Positions 1-10,241 of a stretch of 64,000 nt of DNA are shown here, piece by piece. The translations under genes and the position numbers were made by a program. How positions within the stretch are numbered: the first letter of the stretch is position 1; each line of letters starts with the position of its first letter. This DNA is from Albugo candida (taxonomy: Eukaryota; Oomycota; Peronosporomycetes; Albuginales): positions 620,001-684,000 of the forward strand of contig JBDOQK010000003.1 of assembly GCA_040437565.1 (NCBI GenBank). Reading direction: 5' to 3'. Below the pieces are notes generated by a model, which made no database searches, was not told where the DNA came from, and saw only the letters and a list, made by a program, of their open reading frames with translations.

Positions 1-3000
1 GCACAAAAAATATCAAACGATATGGAACAAGTAAATCAGAAAGTGAATCGATCCGTAGCACTGCTCGACAGTCTGCTGCATGAAAGCGAACGCTGGGGCT
101 CGAGTGCTGACGGCTTTGAGCTGCAAATGGCCACATTGACTGGAGATACGCTGTTAAGTGCAGCGTTTTTGACATACATTGGGTTTCTTGATTTTCAGCA
201 ACGCAAGATACTCACTCAAGACTGGCGAGATATCTTACAGAGCTTTGGCATTCACGTCAAGGACGATTTGAGCTTTGTCGATTACTTATCCCGACCACAA
301 GATCAGCTCGAATGGCAGCAGAGTGAATTGCCAACTGACGAACTCTGCTACGAGAATGCAATCATTCTCCAACGCTTCCGACGATTTCCATTGATTATCG
401 ATCCTTCCGGACAAGCAAATCGATTCATCACACAGAATTACGCACGCAAAACGAACACGAAAATCACTCAGACATCCTTTTTGGACACCTCGTTTATGAA
501 GGTACTGGCCAGTGCCATTCGATTTGGGACTGCGTTACTGGTGCATGAGGTTGAAAATATCGATCCGGTGCTGAATCCGGTTTTGAATCGAGAATTATAC
601 AAGACTGGAGGCCGAGTGTTGATTCGTCTTGCTGGTGAAGAGATCGACTATTCTCCAGATTTCAGGCTGTTTCTCATCACACGCAACCCAACATGTCGAT
701 TTCCCCCCGACATTTGCAGTCGTGTGACATTCATCAATTTCACTGTCACGCCAAGCTCTCTGGAAAGTCAGGCGTTGAGCATACTGATGAAAAGCGAGGA
801 GCCCGAAGCGGAGCGTAAACGAACAAGTTTACTGAAAATGCAAGGAGAATATCAGGCCAAACTTCGAGAGCTGGAAGACTCTCTACTGCAGCAAATCAAT
901 AATGTCCAAGGAAATATCTTGGATGATAACAGTGTGATCAACTCTCTAGAAGCAATGAAAGCGGAAGCCGCGCAAATAACAAGCCAGGTTTCCGACACAC
1001 AGGTCACGATGAAGAGCGTCGAACAAGCTACCAACCGGTATCGCCCACTTGCTAAAGCTTGCTCAAAGCTGTTCTTTGCGTTGGAGAGCATGTCCATGGT
1101 ACATTTTCTATATCAATTCTCGCTCGAGTTTTTTCTCGACATGCTATCGCTCGTACTGGGAATTGATGGAAGTTGCGAGTTGACTGGAACACATACGGCG
1201 GATGCTGATGTCTCAAGGCTTAACAAGCTTTCCGCATTGCTCTTCAGAGTCGTGAGTTCTCGCGTGAGCCGTGGACTTGCAGAATGCGACAAATTGATGT
1301 TTGCATTACGAATGGCGCAAATTTACATCGATTTGAAGCGAGATACAATCAAAGTTGACGGTGGATCAATGGAGCCAACTCACTTTGATGGTCCGACTGA
1401 TTTTGAATGGGAATCGCTATACAACAAAAGAACTTTGGCGTTACGAAGTGATGCTATCGAGGAAGAGCTCGGAGCTCTAATGGAAGGTCCAAACGAGCAG
1501 AAGAAATGGCGTCAATTACTACGAACGAATTTGTTTGAGAATTTGCCAAGTCATTTGAAACAAAATGCTCATGAATGGACCAAATTTATAAAGCATGTGG
1601 CCCCGGAAGAGAACATTCCAAGCGGATGGGATCAGATTTGCGAAATCGCTGATGTCTCATCCATCCGTGCGGCCTTTAGAGATCTGATTTTGATTCACTA
1701 TTTACGACCGGATCGAGTGACAAAAGCCGCTGAGAAATTTATCGATCGTACATTTGGCCGAGATTTTCCCTGGAGAGGCGAAATTGAACTGCAGAAGAAT
1801 GTATCTACGGATACAAATGCAAGACGTGGTATACTATTATGCTCCACAACGGGATATGATGCAAGCTCTCAAATCGATGGACTCGCCGCACATCTCAACA
1901 AGAAGCTCACGTCTGTGTCTATGGGCTCACCGGAAGGCTTTGATCTGGCAGAGAAAGGATTAAATACCGCACTCAAACAAGGGTCATGGCTGTTACTGCG
2001 GAACGTTCACTTGTGCCCGTCATGGCTCATGTCACTGGAGAAGAAGCTGTACAATGCGCGTACTTGTGCCCACACAAACTTTCGTTTATTTCTGACGAGC
2101 GAAATCAATCCATCTCTTCCGCTGAATCTGATACGATTGTGTGATGTATACGTCTTTGAGCCTCCCGGTGGAATGAAACTCAGCATCCTGCGGTCTTTAG
2201 ACGCGTTATCGGATGAACGGATGGACAGCGTACCCGCTGAACGTGCGAGGCTTTTCTTGCTGTTGGCTTGGTTCCACGGACTCGTGCAAGAAAGATTGAG
2301 ATACGTTCCTGTCGGCTGGTCGAAAGCGTATGAATTTGGCCATTCAGACTTTCGAGTTGCATGTGATATGATCGATCGATGGGTCAATGCGGAAGGCACA
2401 TCTCGCGCTCATTTAAGTCCCGATCAGATGCCTTGGGCTGCGATTCGAACGACACTGAGTCAGTCTATCTATGGTGGACGCATCGACAATGAATTCGATC
2501 AGGTCTTGCTGGAGACTCTTCTTGAGACGGTATTCACGCCTGAAAGCTATCAAAACACATTCAAACTAGTGACGGATACTGATTATGCCGCGGAAGATGT
2601 GACGATTGCCGAAGGAAGGACCAAAGCGCAGTTTATGAAATGGGTTCACAATCTTCCGAATAGCAATTCACCGACGTGGTTGGGATTGGCGAAATCAGCA
2701 GAACAGATGCTGCAATTGCAACAGGGAGAGCATATGGTTCGTTGTCTTCAGCTTGTGCAGGATGTCTACGGAAGCGAAGAGAAAGAAGACCAACAAGAGA
2801 ACGTATCGGCCTTTAGCGTACAAAGCGAGCGACCGAAATGGATCGTCGCTCTCGAAAAGCGTGTCAGCCATTTCCTCAGTGTGCTCGATATACAGCTGGT
2901 CACGGATACCGCTCAAGACTTTTCCGAACGCTTGTCATGCTGCGTGAATCGAGAGGTCGAATATGGCAAGTGGTGCTTACAAGTCGTACGAGGACTCCTT

Positions 3001-3636
3001 GAAGCGATAGCATCTGTCTGCGCTAACCAGACCAAGCCCAGTGGGGAAATCCGCATGGACATGCACACTTTGTCTCGTGGAAGCCTTCCGTCTCAATGGA
3101 AGAATTTGTACTACACGCCGCCAGAGATCGAAATCGATGAATGGTTTTTGGATTTTCAGCAAAGACTCCAACAAGCAAACGATCTCTGTGTCGTGGACGT
3201 ACATCAGCTATTGACTTTTGAGAAAGAGATTTGGCTTGGCGGATTGTTTTTCCCCGAGAGCTTTATCGCTTCCACTCGGCAAAGTTTGGCGAAGACACTG
3301 CAATGTTCGTTGGATGATCTTTTCCTCGAAGTTGCTGTGGACAAGTTTAATGGCGCTCCGAACGGGTTTGTAGCATGCAATTTGCGATTGGAAGGTGCAC
3401 ATTGGTCACAAGACGAATTCTATCCCACGGAAGCGATCTATGTCGAGGTTCCAAAGCTGTATATGCGTTGGTCGCCATTCGACTGCAAGACCGAGGAACA
3501 TCGACGAATCCCAGTTTATGCTTCCACACGCAGAGAAAATGTCCTCTTCACTGTCCACGCAATTGTCAATGAGTCGACGTATCCTCTGTGTCAGTGGCAT
3601 CAGCGCTCAATTGCGCTTGTGCTATCACACAAATAA
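1..3636 (+). CDS. DYNC1H1-like: Cytoplasmic dynein 1 heavy chain, C-terminal part (5' end outside window)
   Basis: Motor subunit of cytoplasmic dynein, which carries cargo toward microtubule minus ends. The frame is open from base 1, so the 5' part lies to the left; the ATG at 22 is internal. About 1,210 codons remain, with no intron needed. They cover the end of the stalk/strut coiled coil, AAA5, AAA6 and the C-terminal domain. Landmarks are ENAIILQRF and DPSGQANRF near residues 115-135, the AAA5 stretch with DPVLNPVLNRE, the coiled-coil LLKLQGE-like segment, GSWLLLRNVHLCPSW in AAA6, and SIYGGRIDNEFDQ. From memory, the similarity is to cytoplasmic dynein 1 rather than axonemal chains along the whole length, including the C-terminal domain (LGGLFFPESFIASTRQ). 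The stop TAA is at 3634-3636. It converges on LETM1, whose stop lies 153 bp downstream. Confidence 0.95.
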   Translation, partial: AQKISNDMEQVNQKVNRSVALLDSLLHESERWGSSADGFELQMATLTGDTLLSAAFLTYIGFLDFQQRKILTQDWRDILQSFGIHVKDDLSFVDYLSRPQDQLEWQQSELPTDELCYENAIILQRFRRFPLIIDPSGQANRFITQNYARKTNTKITQTSFLDTSFMKVLASAIRFGTALLVHEVENIDPVLNPVLNRELYKTGGRVLIRLAGEEIDYSPDFRLFLITRNPTCRFPPDICSRVTFINFTVTPSSLESQALSILMKSEEPEAERKRTSLLKMQGEYQAKLRELEDSLLQQINNVQGNILDDNSVINSLEAMKAEAAQITSQVSDTQVTMKSVEQATNRYRPLAKACSKLFFALESMSMVHFLYQFSLEFFLDMLSLVLGIDGSCELTGTHTADADVSRLNKLSALLFRVVSSRVSRGLAECDKLMFALRMAQIYIDLKRDTIKVDGGSMEPTHFDGPTDFEWESLYNKRTLALRSDAIEEELGALMEGPNEQKKWRQLLRTNLFENLPSHLKQNAHEWTKFIKHVAPEENIPSGWDQICEIADVSSIRAAFRDLILIHYLRPDRVTKAAEKFIDRTFGRDFPWRGEIELQKNVSTDTNARRGILLCSTTGYDASSQIDGLAAHLNKKLTSVSMGSPEGFDLAEKGLNTALKQGSWLLLRNVHLCPSWLMSLEKKLYNARTCAHTNFRLFLTSEINPSLPLNLIRLCDVYVFEPPGGMKLSILRSLDALSDERMDSVPAERARLFLLLAWFHGLVQERLRYVPVGWSKAYEFGHSDFRVACDMIDRWVNAEGTSRAHLSPDQMPWAAIRTTLSQSIYGGRIDNEFDQVLLETLLETVFTPESYQNTFKLVTDTDYAAEDVTIAEGRTKAQFMKWVHNLPNSNSPTWLGLAKSAEQMLQLQQGEHMVRCLQLVQDVYGSEEKEDQQENVSAFSVQSERPKWIVALEKRVSHFLSVLDIQLVTDTAQDFSERLSCCVNREVEYGKWCLQVVRGLLEAIASVCANQTKPSGEIRMDMHTLSRGSLPSQWKNLYYTPPEIEIDEWFLDFQQRLQQANDLCVVDVHQLLTFEKEIWLGGLFFPESFIASTRQSLAKTLQCSLDDLFLEVAVDKFNGAPNGFVACNLRLEGAHWSQDEFYPTEAIYVEVPKLYMRWSPFDCKTEEHRRIPVYASTRRENVLFTVHAIVNESTYPLCQWHQRSIALVLSHK

Positions 3637-3789
3637 TCGACCGATTTTGCTTTTCGGTCGAAAATATGAATGAAGCAGCCGAAATAAAAAAAAACTTTTT
3701 GTGAGATTGAGTTTCTACAAACTCGCATGCTCTTTGTATTGCCAGAAAGGGTGTCTGTGACTTGCAGCTCGAATGTATACGCATGGAGC

Positions 3790-6438
3790 TCAGATCGACG
3801 ATTTTCGACTTTTGGTACGCTTTGCGGCTGAAATTGGTGGATTGGACTCTTGAGCTTCAGCGCCATCAGCCGACTCTAGAGAGATTTGACCTGTGGCTTC
3901 CAGAACCTCCCGACTTTTACTGATCCATTCGACCAGTTTTTCCAGCGAAACTAGAAGGAAGAGTACGTCAGCAAGAGAGAAAAACGAGCTTGTAATGCGG
4001 TCACACTTACTTCGTCCGTCTTGATCTTCATCAATTTGAGCCACAAGCCATTCGACGTCTTCCTCTCGATTTGATTTGCGTAGAATGGTCATGACAGCAT
4101 GCTTGAGCTCCTCTGCACTGAGCACACCATCACTATCGCGATCCAAAATGTTGAGACGATCACCGACGTCTCGGTCTACTTTATCCAGTTCTACTTCGAG
4201 AGTAGACAGCATCGCTTCCAATTTCTTCATCATCCGACCGGCGGTTTTGTTCTCTCGGAATCGAGCGCCAATCCGACCAGCTGCCAGAAGACTTTCCACA
4301 TCCATTTCGGACTTATTTTGCTTCATTTGATCCACAGCCTGCCGTTCCTTTTCAACGAGTGATTTGAACGCTAACGATTCCAGTGCACTCAGCGCTTCCA
4401 AACTGATGATTTTCTCGACCGATTTTGCAGAGGTAGAAGGCGTTTCTTTTGATGTAGCAGCCTCTTCCGCAATACTGATCTCAGCCTGTTCCGCCTGCTT
4501 CTTTGCCAAGTCATCCATTGTTCCATCAAGGAGCATTCCAGCAGAAGCTAAAGCCGGGATTCTGCTGGGTAATGGACTGCTTTCAGACTCCTTCATGATG
4601 TCCTGAATGGTGGCAGTAGCTTCCTCTGCAACGGCTTCAGCTGCAGATGCTTCTTCATCGGCCTTCTTTTTCACTTCTGTACGATATTTCTCCTCATCCG
4701 CAATCATTTCATTTTGGTAACGAATACTATCGAGCTTTAATTTCGTCAATTTGTGGCTTTCATTTTCTGATGATGCCGCAAGCGCTACTTCCGTCACAAC
4801 TTCCTCATCCATGGACGACATGGACGTCGCTAGAGCCGCCTCAGGATTGTCCAGCACAGTGATGTTGAGTGCCCGAGACATGATGAGCAGAGAAGCAGGA
4901 ACGTTCTTATTGATGGATAAATCAAGCCACTGTTTCATCTGTCGAATGTAGCCAGCTTTCGTGAGCCCAGTTGCGCGCATACCACGCTCCATGCAGGCTT
5001 GCTGTAATTCCTCTCTATTGAGCGAATCCAGTCCTTCCCAAATGATATCCTGGTCATCCTTCTTGAGCTGTCGGAGTCGATTTCGCAATTGGAAACGTAA
5101 AAGATTATCATTTCCGTAATGCTGGACACCCATGTAACGACACATTGCTACTAATTGCGGTCGCGAAATATTATCCAGCATCAATTCATCATTGAACATT
5201 TTGGCAACTTTGAGAGTTTCTTCGGCAGTCACCGGCTGTCCCCCTTGTGCTCGGGCTACAAAGTTCATTACTTCGGAAGCACTCGCTTTTTGCTCCTCTG
5301 AGACTCCTTCCGTATCGCGAGTATCTTGCATCACTTCTTTGACAGTTTCTTGGAGAAATTCGGCTAAAGAAATACGAAGCTGTAGTTGACGCTTCATGTC
5401 TTCTTCACGCTGATAAGAGTCTTTAAAAGTACTTGGTAGCATATTTGGAAACATTTTCAGCGCAACGGGAAGCAGAAGCTCCATAAATGGAACCACAACA
5501 AAGAATGCAAATGGAACCAAACGAAGTAAATCGGCAACTGTCCTCTGTAATTGTTTTCTTTCTCTCCTTGAGATCGCATTGCCGTGCAACACACGTCGAA
5601 TGATTCTGTTGGTATCAAGCTGTCAGTCGATGTGATAAGATCCATTAACTAAAATGTGGCCTACCTGGTTGATGTGGTCGTGTCTGCGCATAAAAGTTTT
5701 GTGCCGAGCCAATAATGGTGCAATTCTTTCTTGACCTTTTCCTTGAGCTTTCCCCAGTACAGCGCTACCGTCTGAGGCTCCCGAAATATTATATAAATCC
5801 CTCTACAAAGTGCTCGTAAAGCGTCTCGAGTCAGTTGTGGAGTTCGTTTCAGCAGTCGTAGAGCCTTCTCCTGCACTTTGGGAATCTGCTGATCCAAATT
5901 TTCAACTCGTAACAAAACACGCTCCCCTCCTTTTTCCAACGCGTTGACCAATTTCTGTTCCTATAAACGCATATCAGTACTTATAAGAAAGGTTTTGAGT
6001 TGACACTTCTACTTGTGCTTTGATTTTACTGCGTCTTCTCCTCGCTGCTGCAATTTTTTTCTTACTTTCTGCCGTCAACTCGGTTGATAAAGTCGCATTT
6101 TTGGGGATTGCTGACGGACTACTTGAAGGAGATTTGTTGACTTGCTGGTTGAAATGAAGGATTCGCGCACTCGTGAAGTACGAATGGTAGGTATATGGAA
6201 TCCATCGCGACGGATCGCATGCATTGATCGTGAGATAACTTCTTGCAGAGATACAGGTAGTGTGTCGGAAGCGTAAATGCTCGCGTTGATAGGGCGTATT
6301 ATGTGCAAAAGCGGATTTGTGGCGATTGTGAGAGGAGCCACAATTAGTGGTGAGTATTGGCGGTATACCTTGGGTTAAAAAATGGGACTGCGATCGTCTT
6401 TGCACACAGCGCTTTGCACAAAGTTGGAAGCTTCGCAT
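3790..6438 (-). CDS. LETM1: LETM1-like mitochondrial inner-membrane protein with EF-hands (4 exons)
   Basis: Inner-membrane protein of the LETM1/Mdm38 family, which maintains mitochondrial K+/Ca2+-proton exchange and volume. Exons (minus strand) are 6438-6013, 5960-5665, 5605-4011 and 3950-3790; introns are 52, 59 and 60 nt, and the joined frame stays open. Exon 1 is rich in Arg/Ser/His with almost no acidic residues, as in a mitochondrial presequence. The LETM core includes HHYWLGTKLL, a splice-restored RRVLHGNAISRRERKQL and one hydrophobic segment around LVPFAFFVVVPFMELLLP. C-terminal coiled coils are followed by two EF-hand loops. The first, DRDSDGVLSAEE, is canonical; the second, DEDQDGRISLEK, is formed only after splicing and has Lys at position 12. 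The last intron has 60 nt and no in-frame stop, so an unspliced transcript would still be translatable but with the second loop broken. Confidence 0.93.
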
Positions 6439-6628
6439 CGGATCAATGATTCCTCGTAATTGATCAGAGCAGTACTGTATTTGATCGAATAAAAGAGTGA
6501 GATTTATTAGCCAACCATTTCAATAGTTGACTTCTCTATTAAGGAACGGTCTTGTATATATAGCATTGTCCTTTTAAGATCGTCGATCGTACTAAATACC
6601 AAGTAGAAGAGCGGGAAAGTTGATTGTA

Positions 6629-7780
6629 TCATAATGCGTTTGGGAAGGTCACAGATTCTATGTAATTGTAAATCTCGTCCAACAGATCTTGGTTGGATTT
6701 TCTGCAAGATGATGAATTTGACTTTCCAGTCGCATATGTTTTCATTTGCACATATTCTCTAGCTTCCTTAAACTGAAGCATCTTTGACATTACTAAAAGT
6801 GGTGCCCATGCATCTGTTGCAGCATACTGTATTTGTTTCACACTCAGATGCGGTGCTTCCCAATCCGATAGCTGCATTTTTTTTGATAGATTATAATCCA
6901 AGAAGATTTGACACAGAGTCTTAAGTCCTGGTCTACTGCAGCCAAGTCTTTTTGCAATTGGTAATGTATCTATCGTTGATGAGACCCGTTCTACCAATTT
7001 TGACTCTCTTAACGATTTGCAATCGTCTCGTAATGAGTGTCCGACCTGTTTGTAAAAAAACACTTACTCTTGTTGGCAAACAATTGGTAGCATTGTTCTT
7101 CGTACCTTGACAACATCAGAGCTAGCCAACAAGTAAGCGAGTAAAGCTGGTAGCGGTTGATTGCGTTTTATCCGGTAAAGAAATACCGCATCTATTGTAG
7201 ATATTTGTATTAAGCTTACCGGATTATTCGCTTTGTTCGATTCGAATTGTGGTCGACACTCGGTGTCGATTCCAATTATCTTCAAATTTTGGAGAACTGA
7301 AGCAAAAACCTTTTCCTCACTCTCACTGTGGATAACGTTGATTTTACCAGGAAAGTTCAGATACGGAAATTCCTCATAATCAAATGCGGTTTTCAATCCA
7401 TAATGATTGATGAGAACTGATCCTTGTTTGAAAAGCGGCAAAAAGCGACTTCGATTATGCTTTGTTTGCTTATGACCTGACAAAAAGGTCATTTTCTAAT
7501 CTCCAAAAGACACTGAATCAGAATAAAGCAGAAATCCATGGATTTTTTGTACCTCATTGAGAGTTTTTGTCCCTAATTTTTGTGCACTTTGCTTCGCATC
7601 TGGCGGCTCATCCTCGTCCATTGAGAGTGCCTCCTGTAAGCGCGTAAACTGTTCGTTTTGACGTGCCGCGATAATTCCAGCCTTGTGCTTTTGTTGACGT
7701 CTTAGCACCTGTACCTTGCTTTCTAACCGTATCACTCGTTTTAAAGAAAACAAACGCTTTGCCACTTTGGCACGTAGCAT
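6629..7780 (-). CDS. DEDDy-type 3'-5' exonuclease domain protein (3 exons)
   Basis: Predicted 3'-5' exonuclease of the DnaQ-like/WRN-exonuclease fold. Exons are 7780-7553, 7495-7106 and 7045-6629; introns are 57 and 60 nt. The three catalytic motifs are visible in order: GIDTECRP (Exo I, Asp and Glu), VGHSLRDDCKSL (Exo II, created by splicing after DVVK) and YAATDAWAPL (Exo III, Tyr and Asp). The basic N-terminal exon (AKRLFSLKRVIRLESK) is coiled-coil-like and could target or bind nucleic acid. The start is the only ATG after an in-frame TAA at 7799-7801. The gene diverges from the next one across only about 120 bp. The substrate (DNA or RNA) cannot be told from sequence. Confidence 0.88.
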
Positions 7781-7899
7781 GCAACCCGATGCTTTAGGTT
7801 ATAGAGCAAACTTAACTGCAGACAAAGTGTCAGCTAACGCATTAAGTTACTTGATCGGTAGTGTCCAACTCGAGAGCAACTCCAACAGGAGAGAGCGTT

Positions 7900-8925
7900 A
7901 TGGAAGCATTTTCGTTGGAAGATGTGCAGTATAGAAAGGAAAAAGATCAGAATACACTTGTATTCTCAATTCCGTCAACTTCTGGCCTACTGGTCACGTT
8001 ATTGGACTCGAAATGTCCGAATTTATGGCATCGGTATCAGAAACAGGACTTGCGATGGATTCATGCCTTACAGTCGGTCGCAATAATACCGTCACGAAAA
8101 GTAGAGGTCATTTTCGAGAAAATAAAAAGCATAGAGCCTCAGATTCCGTCCGCCAAATGGGCTAGAGCATTCCAGTTGCTGTTGGTTCCGCTGTTACAGG
8201 CCACAAGCAAAGCGATGATACGAAGTTTGTGTGAGCAGAATTACTCTGAATATGCCAACATTGGACTTTTACTCAAGGAGAAGAGCGCGCAACTCGTTCG
8301 GAATTGGATGGCAGATCCAGTTGATGGGTGCGTTATTCGCAAAAAGTGGGTCGTTGGTACGTTTGCGTCCGCCTCTCTGTTGATGCTATTTCTTGGACGC
8401 TGATCAAGCTCAATGGATAGGTTCATATGCACAAGACGATTTGGTGTCTACCCCGCTTGGGGCCGGATACATTCGCCTGTATCGCCCGGAAGACAGGATT
8501 TGTGTAGTAGTGTACCCGTGGGGTAATGGTTGGGTTCATTTAGATAAAATCAAGAGTATCACTGATGCGCTAAAAGATGAAGAAAAGATGAAAGCACATG
8601 GGTTCTTCACACCCTTGGAACATCAGCATTTGTATGAGAATGTTCTGGAAAGTCCGTATTCAATCATACAAAGACAAGCGGATGATGAATGGAAGGACTC
8701 TTCCGTCGCCTTTATGAAGGAATCGTCCCAACTTTTAACGAAAATCAGAGCAAAAGACATCAAGCCCTTTCCTTTGTATGAAAAGACAAGCGATTTAGAA
8801 AGCCACGTCAACCTCATAAGAGTTCTAAAAACTGAGGTACGATGATTACCATTAGAGCTCAAGTTGTATCAATCAATTTCTGATCGTTGCAGAGAGATGA
8901 ATCCATGGTCCTACAGAATAGCTAG
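7900..8925 (+). CDS. Uncharacterised protein, 3 exons
   Basis: Exons are 7900-8356, 8421-8836 and 8893-8925; the introns (64 and 56 nt) have GTAC donors and ATAG/GCAG acceptors. Splicing removes the stop codons that otherwise end two overlapping open frames and yields a protein of about 300 residues ending in MVLQNS. The N-terminal half is helical and mixed-charge. The second half holds a compact beta-rich stretch (STPLGAGYIRLYRP, then VVYPWGNGWVHLDKI). I recall this pattern from uncharacterised oomycete proteins where a 'TPFG-GxV ... YRP ... V' segment follows other domains. No signal peptide or membrane span is seen. Function unknown. The ATG at 7900 is preferred over the in-frame GTG at 7861. 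Confidence 0.75.
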
Positions 8926-9210
8926 TGTTCACCGAAAAAATATTCATCTGCATTCAATGTTGACCGCTTGTGACTTCCGAATCCCATCAATGTCAACTAC
9001 GAACTATGAATGCGAGAAGTACGATCGGTCTGTTCCTCACACTCCCGCACGTGTCAACGACTTGATTTCCTCACATCAAACGTTCCTTCAACGCAGTATT
9101 CATCCTACCGCATAGCGCACGATAATTGACACAAAGCTGACCTACCGTGTCCTCTCTCTTAATTCAAGAAACTTATTCGAGAAAAGAATCAAAAAGAAGG
9201 TCATACGAGC

Positions 9211-10146
9211 ATGAAATCTCGATCGTTTGCAACGCAATCATATAAGAGAAGCAAACACTTTATATTGGTTATTGGAGGAAAAGGATTCGTAGGAAGTAAT
9301 ATCTTACAACAAGCACTACAAAAGGGAATCGATGTGCGCAGTTTGAACCCATCGGGCAAGCCTTCTTGGACAGATGCTACATGGATCGATGACGTGGAAT
9401 GGATTCAAGGAAGCGTTTTTGATTCAAACGATGTGTCTTCAGCTATGAAAGACATCACTGGAGTCAGTAAGTACCTTACAATGCAGAAATCTCTTTCAGA
9501 GTCGCTCATCTTTGGCTTTTAGTTTCCACAGTTGGCGCATTTGGTAATCAAGATCATATGGAGAAACTGTGCGGTGATGCGACCATCAGAGCTGCTACTG
9601 AGGCTAAGAAAGCTGGTCAGAGTTTTTGTTCTTGAATGCAAATGAGTATGTGATTGACATTGCACGCAGGAATTCAGCGTTTTGTATTCATTTCCAACTC
9701 GAAAGTTGGCTCCTCCATCCCATCGTGGTCTCCTTTGTATGGTTATTATCATGGAAAGCAACGAGCTGAAGCTTCTATTCGAGAAAAGTAAGCACTATTC
9801 GCATGATGTGAAATCAACAAGCATGTCACTTACTTTGTCTAGCTTCCCTGATACTGGAGTTTGCTTACGCCCTGGATTCATTTACGGATGGAGACGAGCG
9901 GGATCGACTAACGTTCCACTTCAGCTTTTTGGAGTTCCAATGACAATTGCTTCCAGGAAATTGGGCGCATTATCCACAATCGTATCAAATGTCCCGTTCG
10001 TCGGCTCTGAAATGTCAGCAGCCGTACCCGTGGAGGCTGTAGCCAAATCTGCAGTTTTGGGCGCAATTGGATCAGTGGAGAAGCAGATTCTTGATACGAC
10101 TGAGATGCTGAAGCTCGCAGATTCTTTTCATCACACGATCGAATAA
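9211..10146 (+). CDS. NAD(P)-binding Rossmann protein, COQ11/YLR290C-like (4 exons)
   Basis: Atypical short-chain dehydrogenase-like protein. Exons are 9211-9466, 9523-9615, 9670-9787 and 9843-10146, giving exactly 256 codons plus stop; the introns are 54-56 nt. The N-terminus (SRSFATQSYKRSK) is basic and hydroxylated like a mitochondrial presequence. It is followed by the dinucleotide-binding GGKGFVG near residues 22-28, and by NPSGKPSW, STVGAFGN, RFVFISNSKV, SPLYGYYHGK (YxxxK-like) and LRPGFIYG. The closest family by memory is fungal COQ11 and plant At1g32220-like proteins, linked to coenzyme Q metabolism; the complex I subunit NDUFA9 is a more distant alternative. It lies in tandem with the IQ-motif gene 95 bp downstream. 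Confidence 0.85.
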
Positions 10147-10241
10147 AATCGTTAATATATCAATACATCAAATCGTTCTCACTGTCTCTGACGTTGACGC
10201 GGCTCAAAAGCACAAAAATAGACCACAAAAACCAGTCAAAA

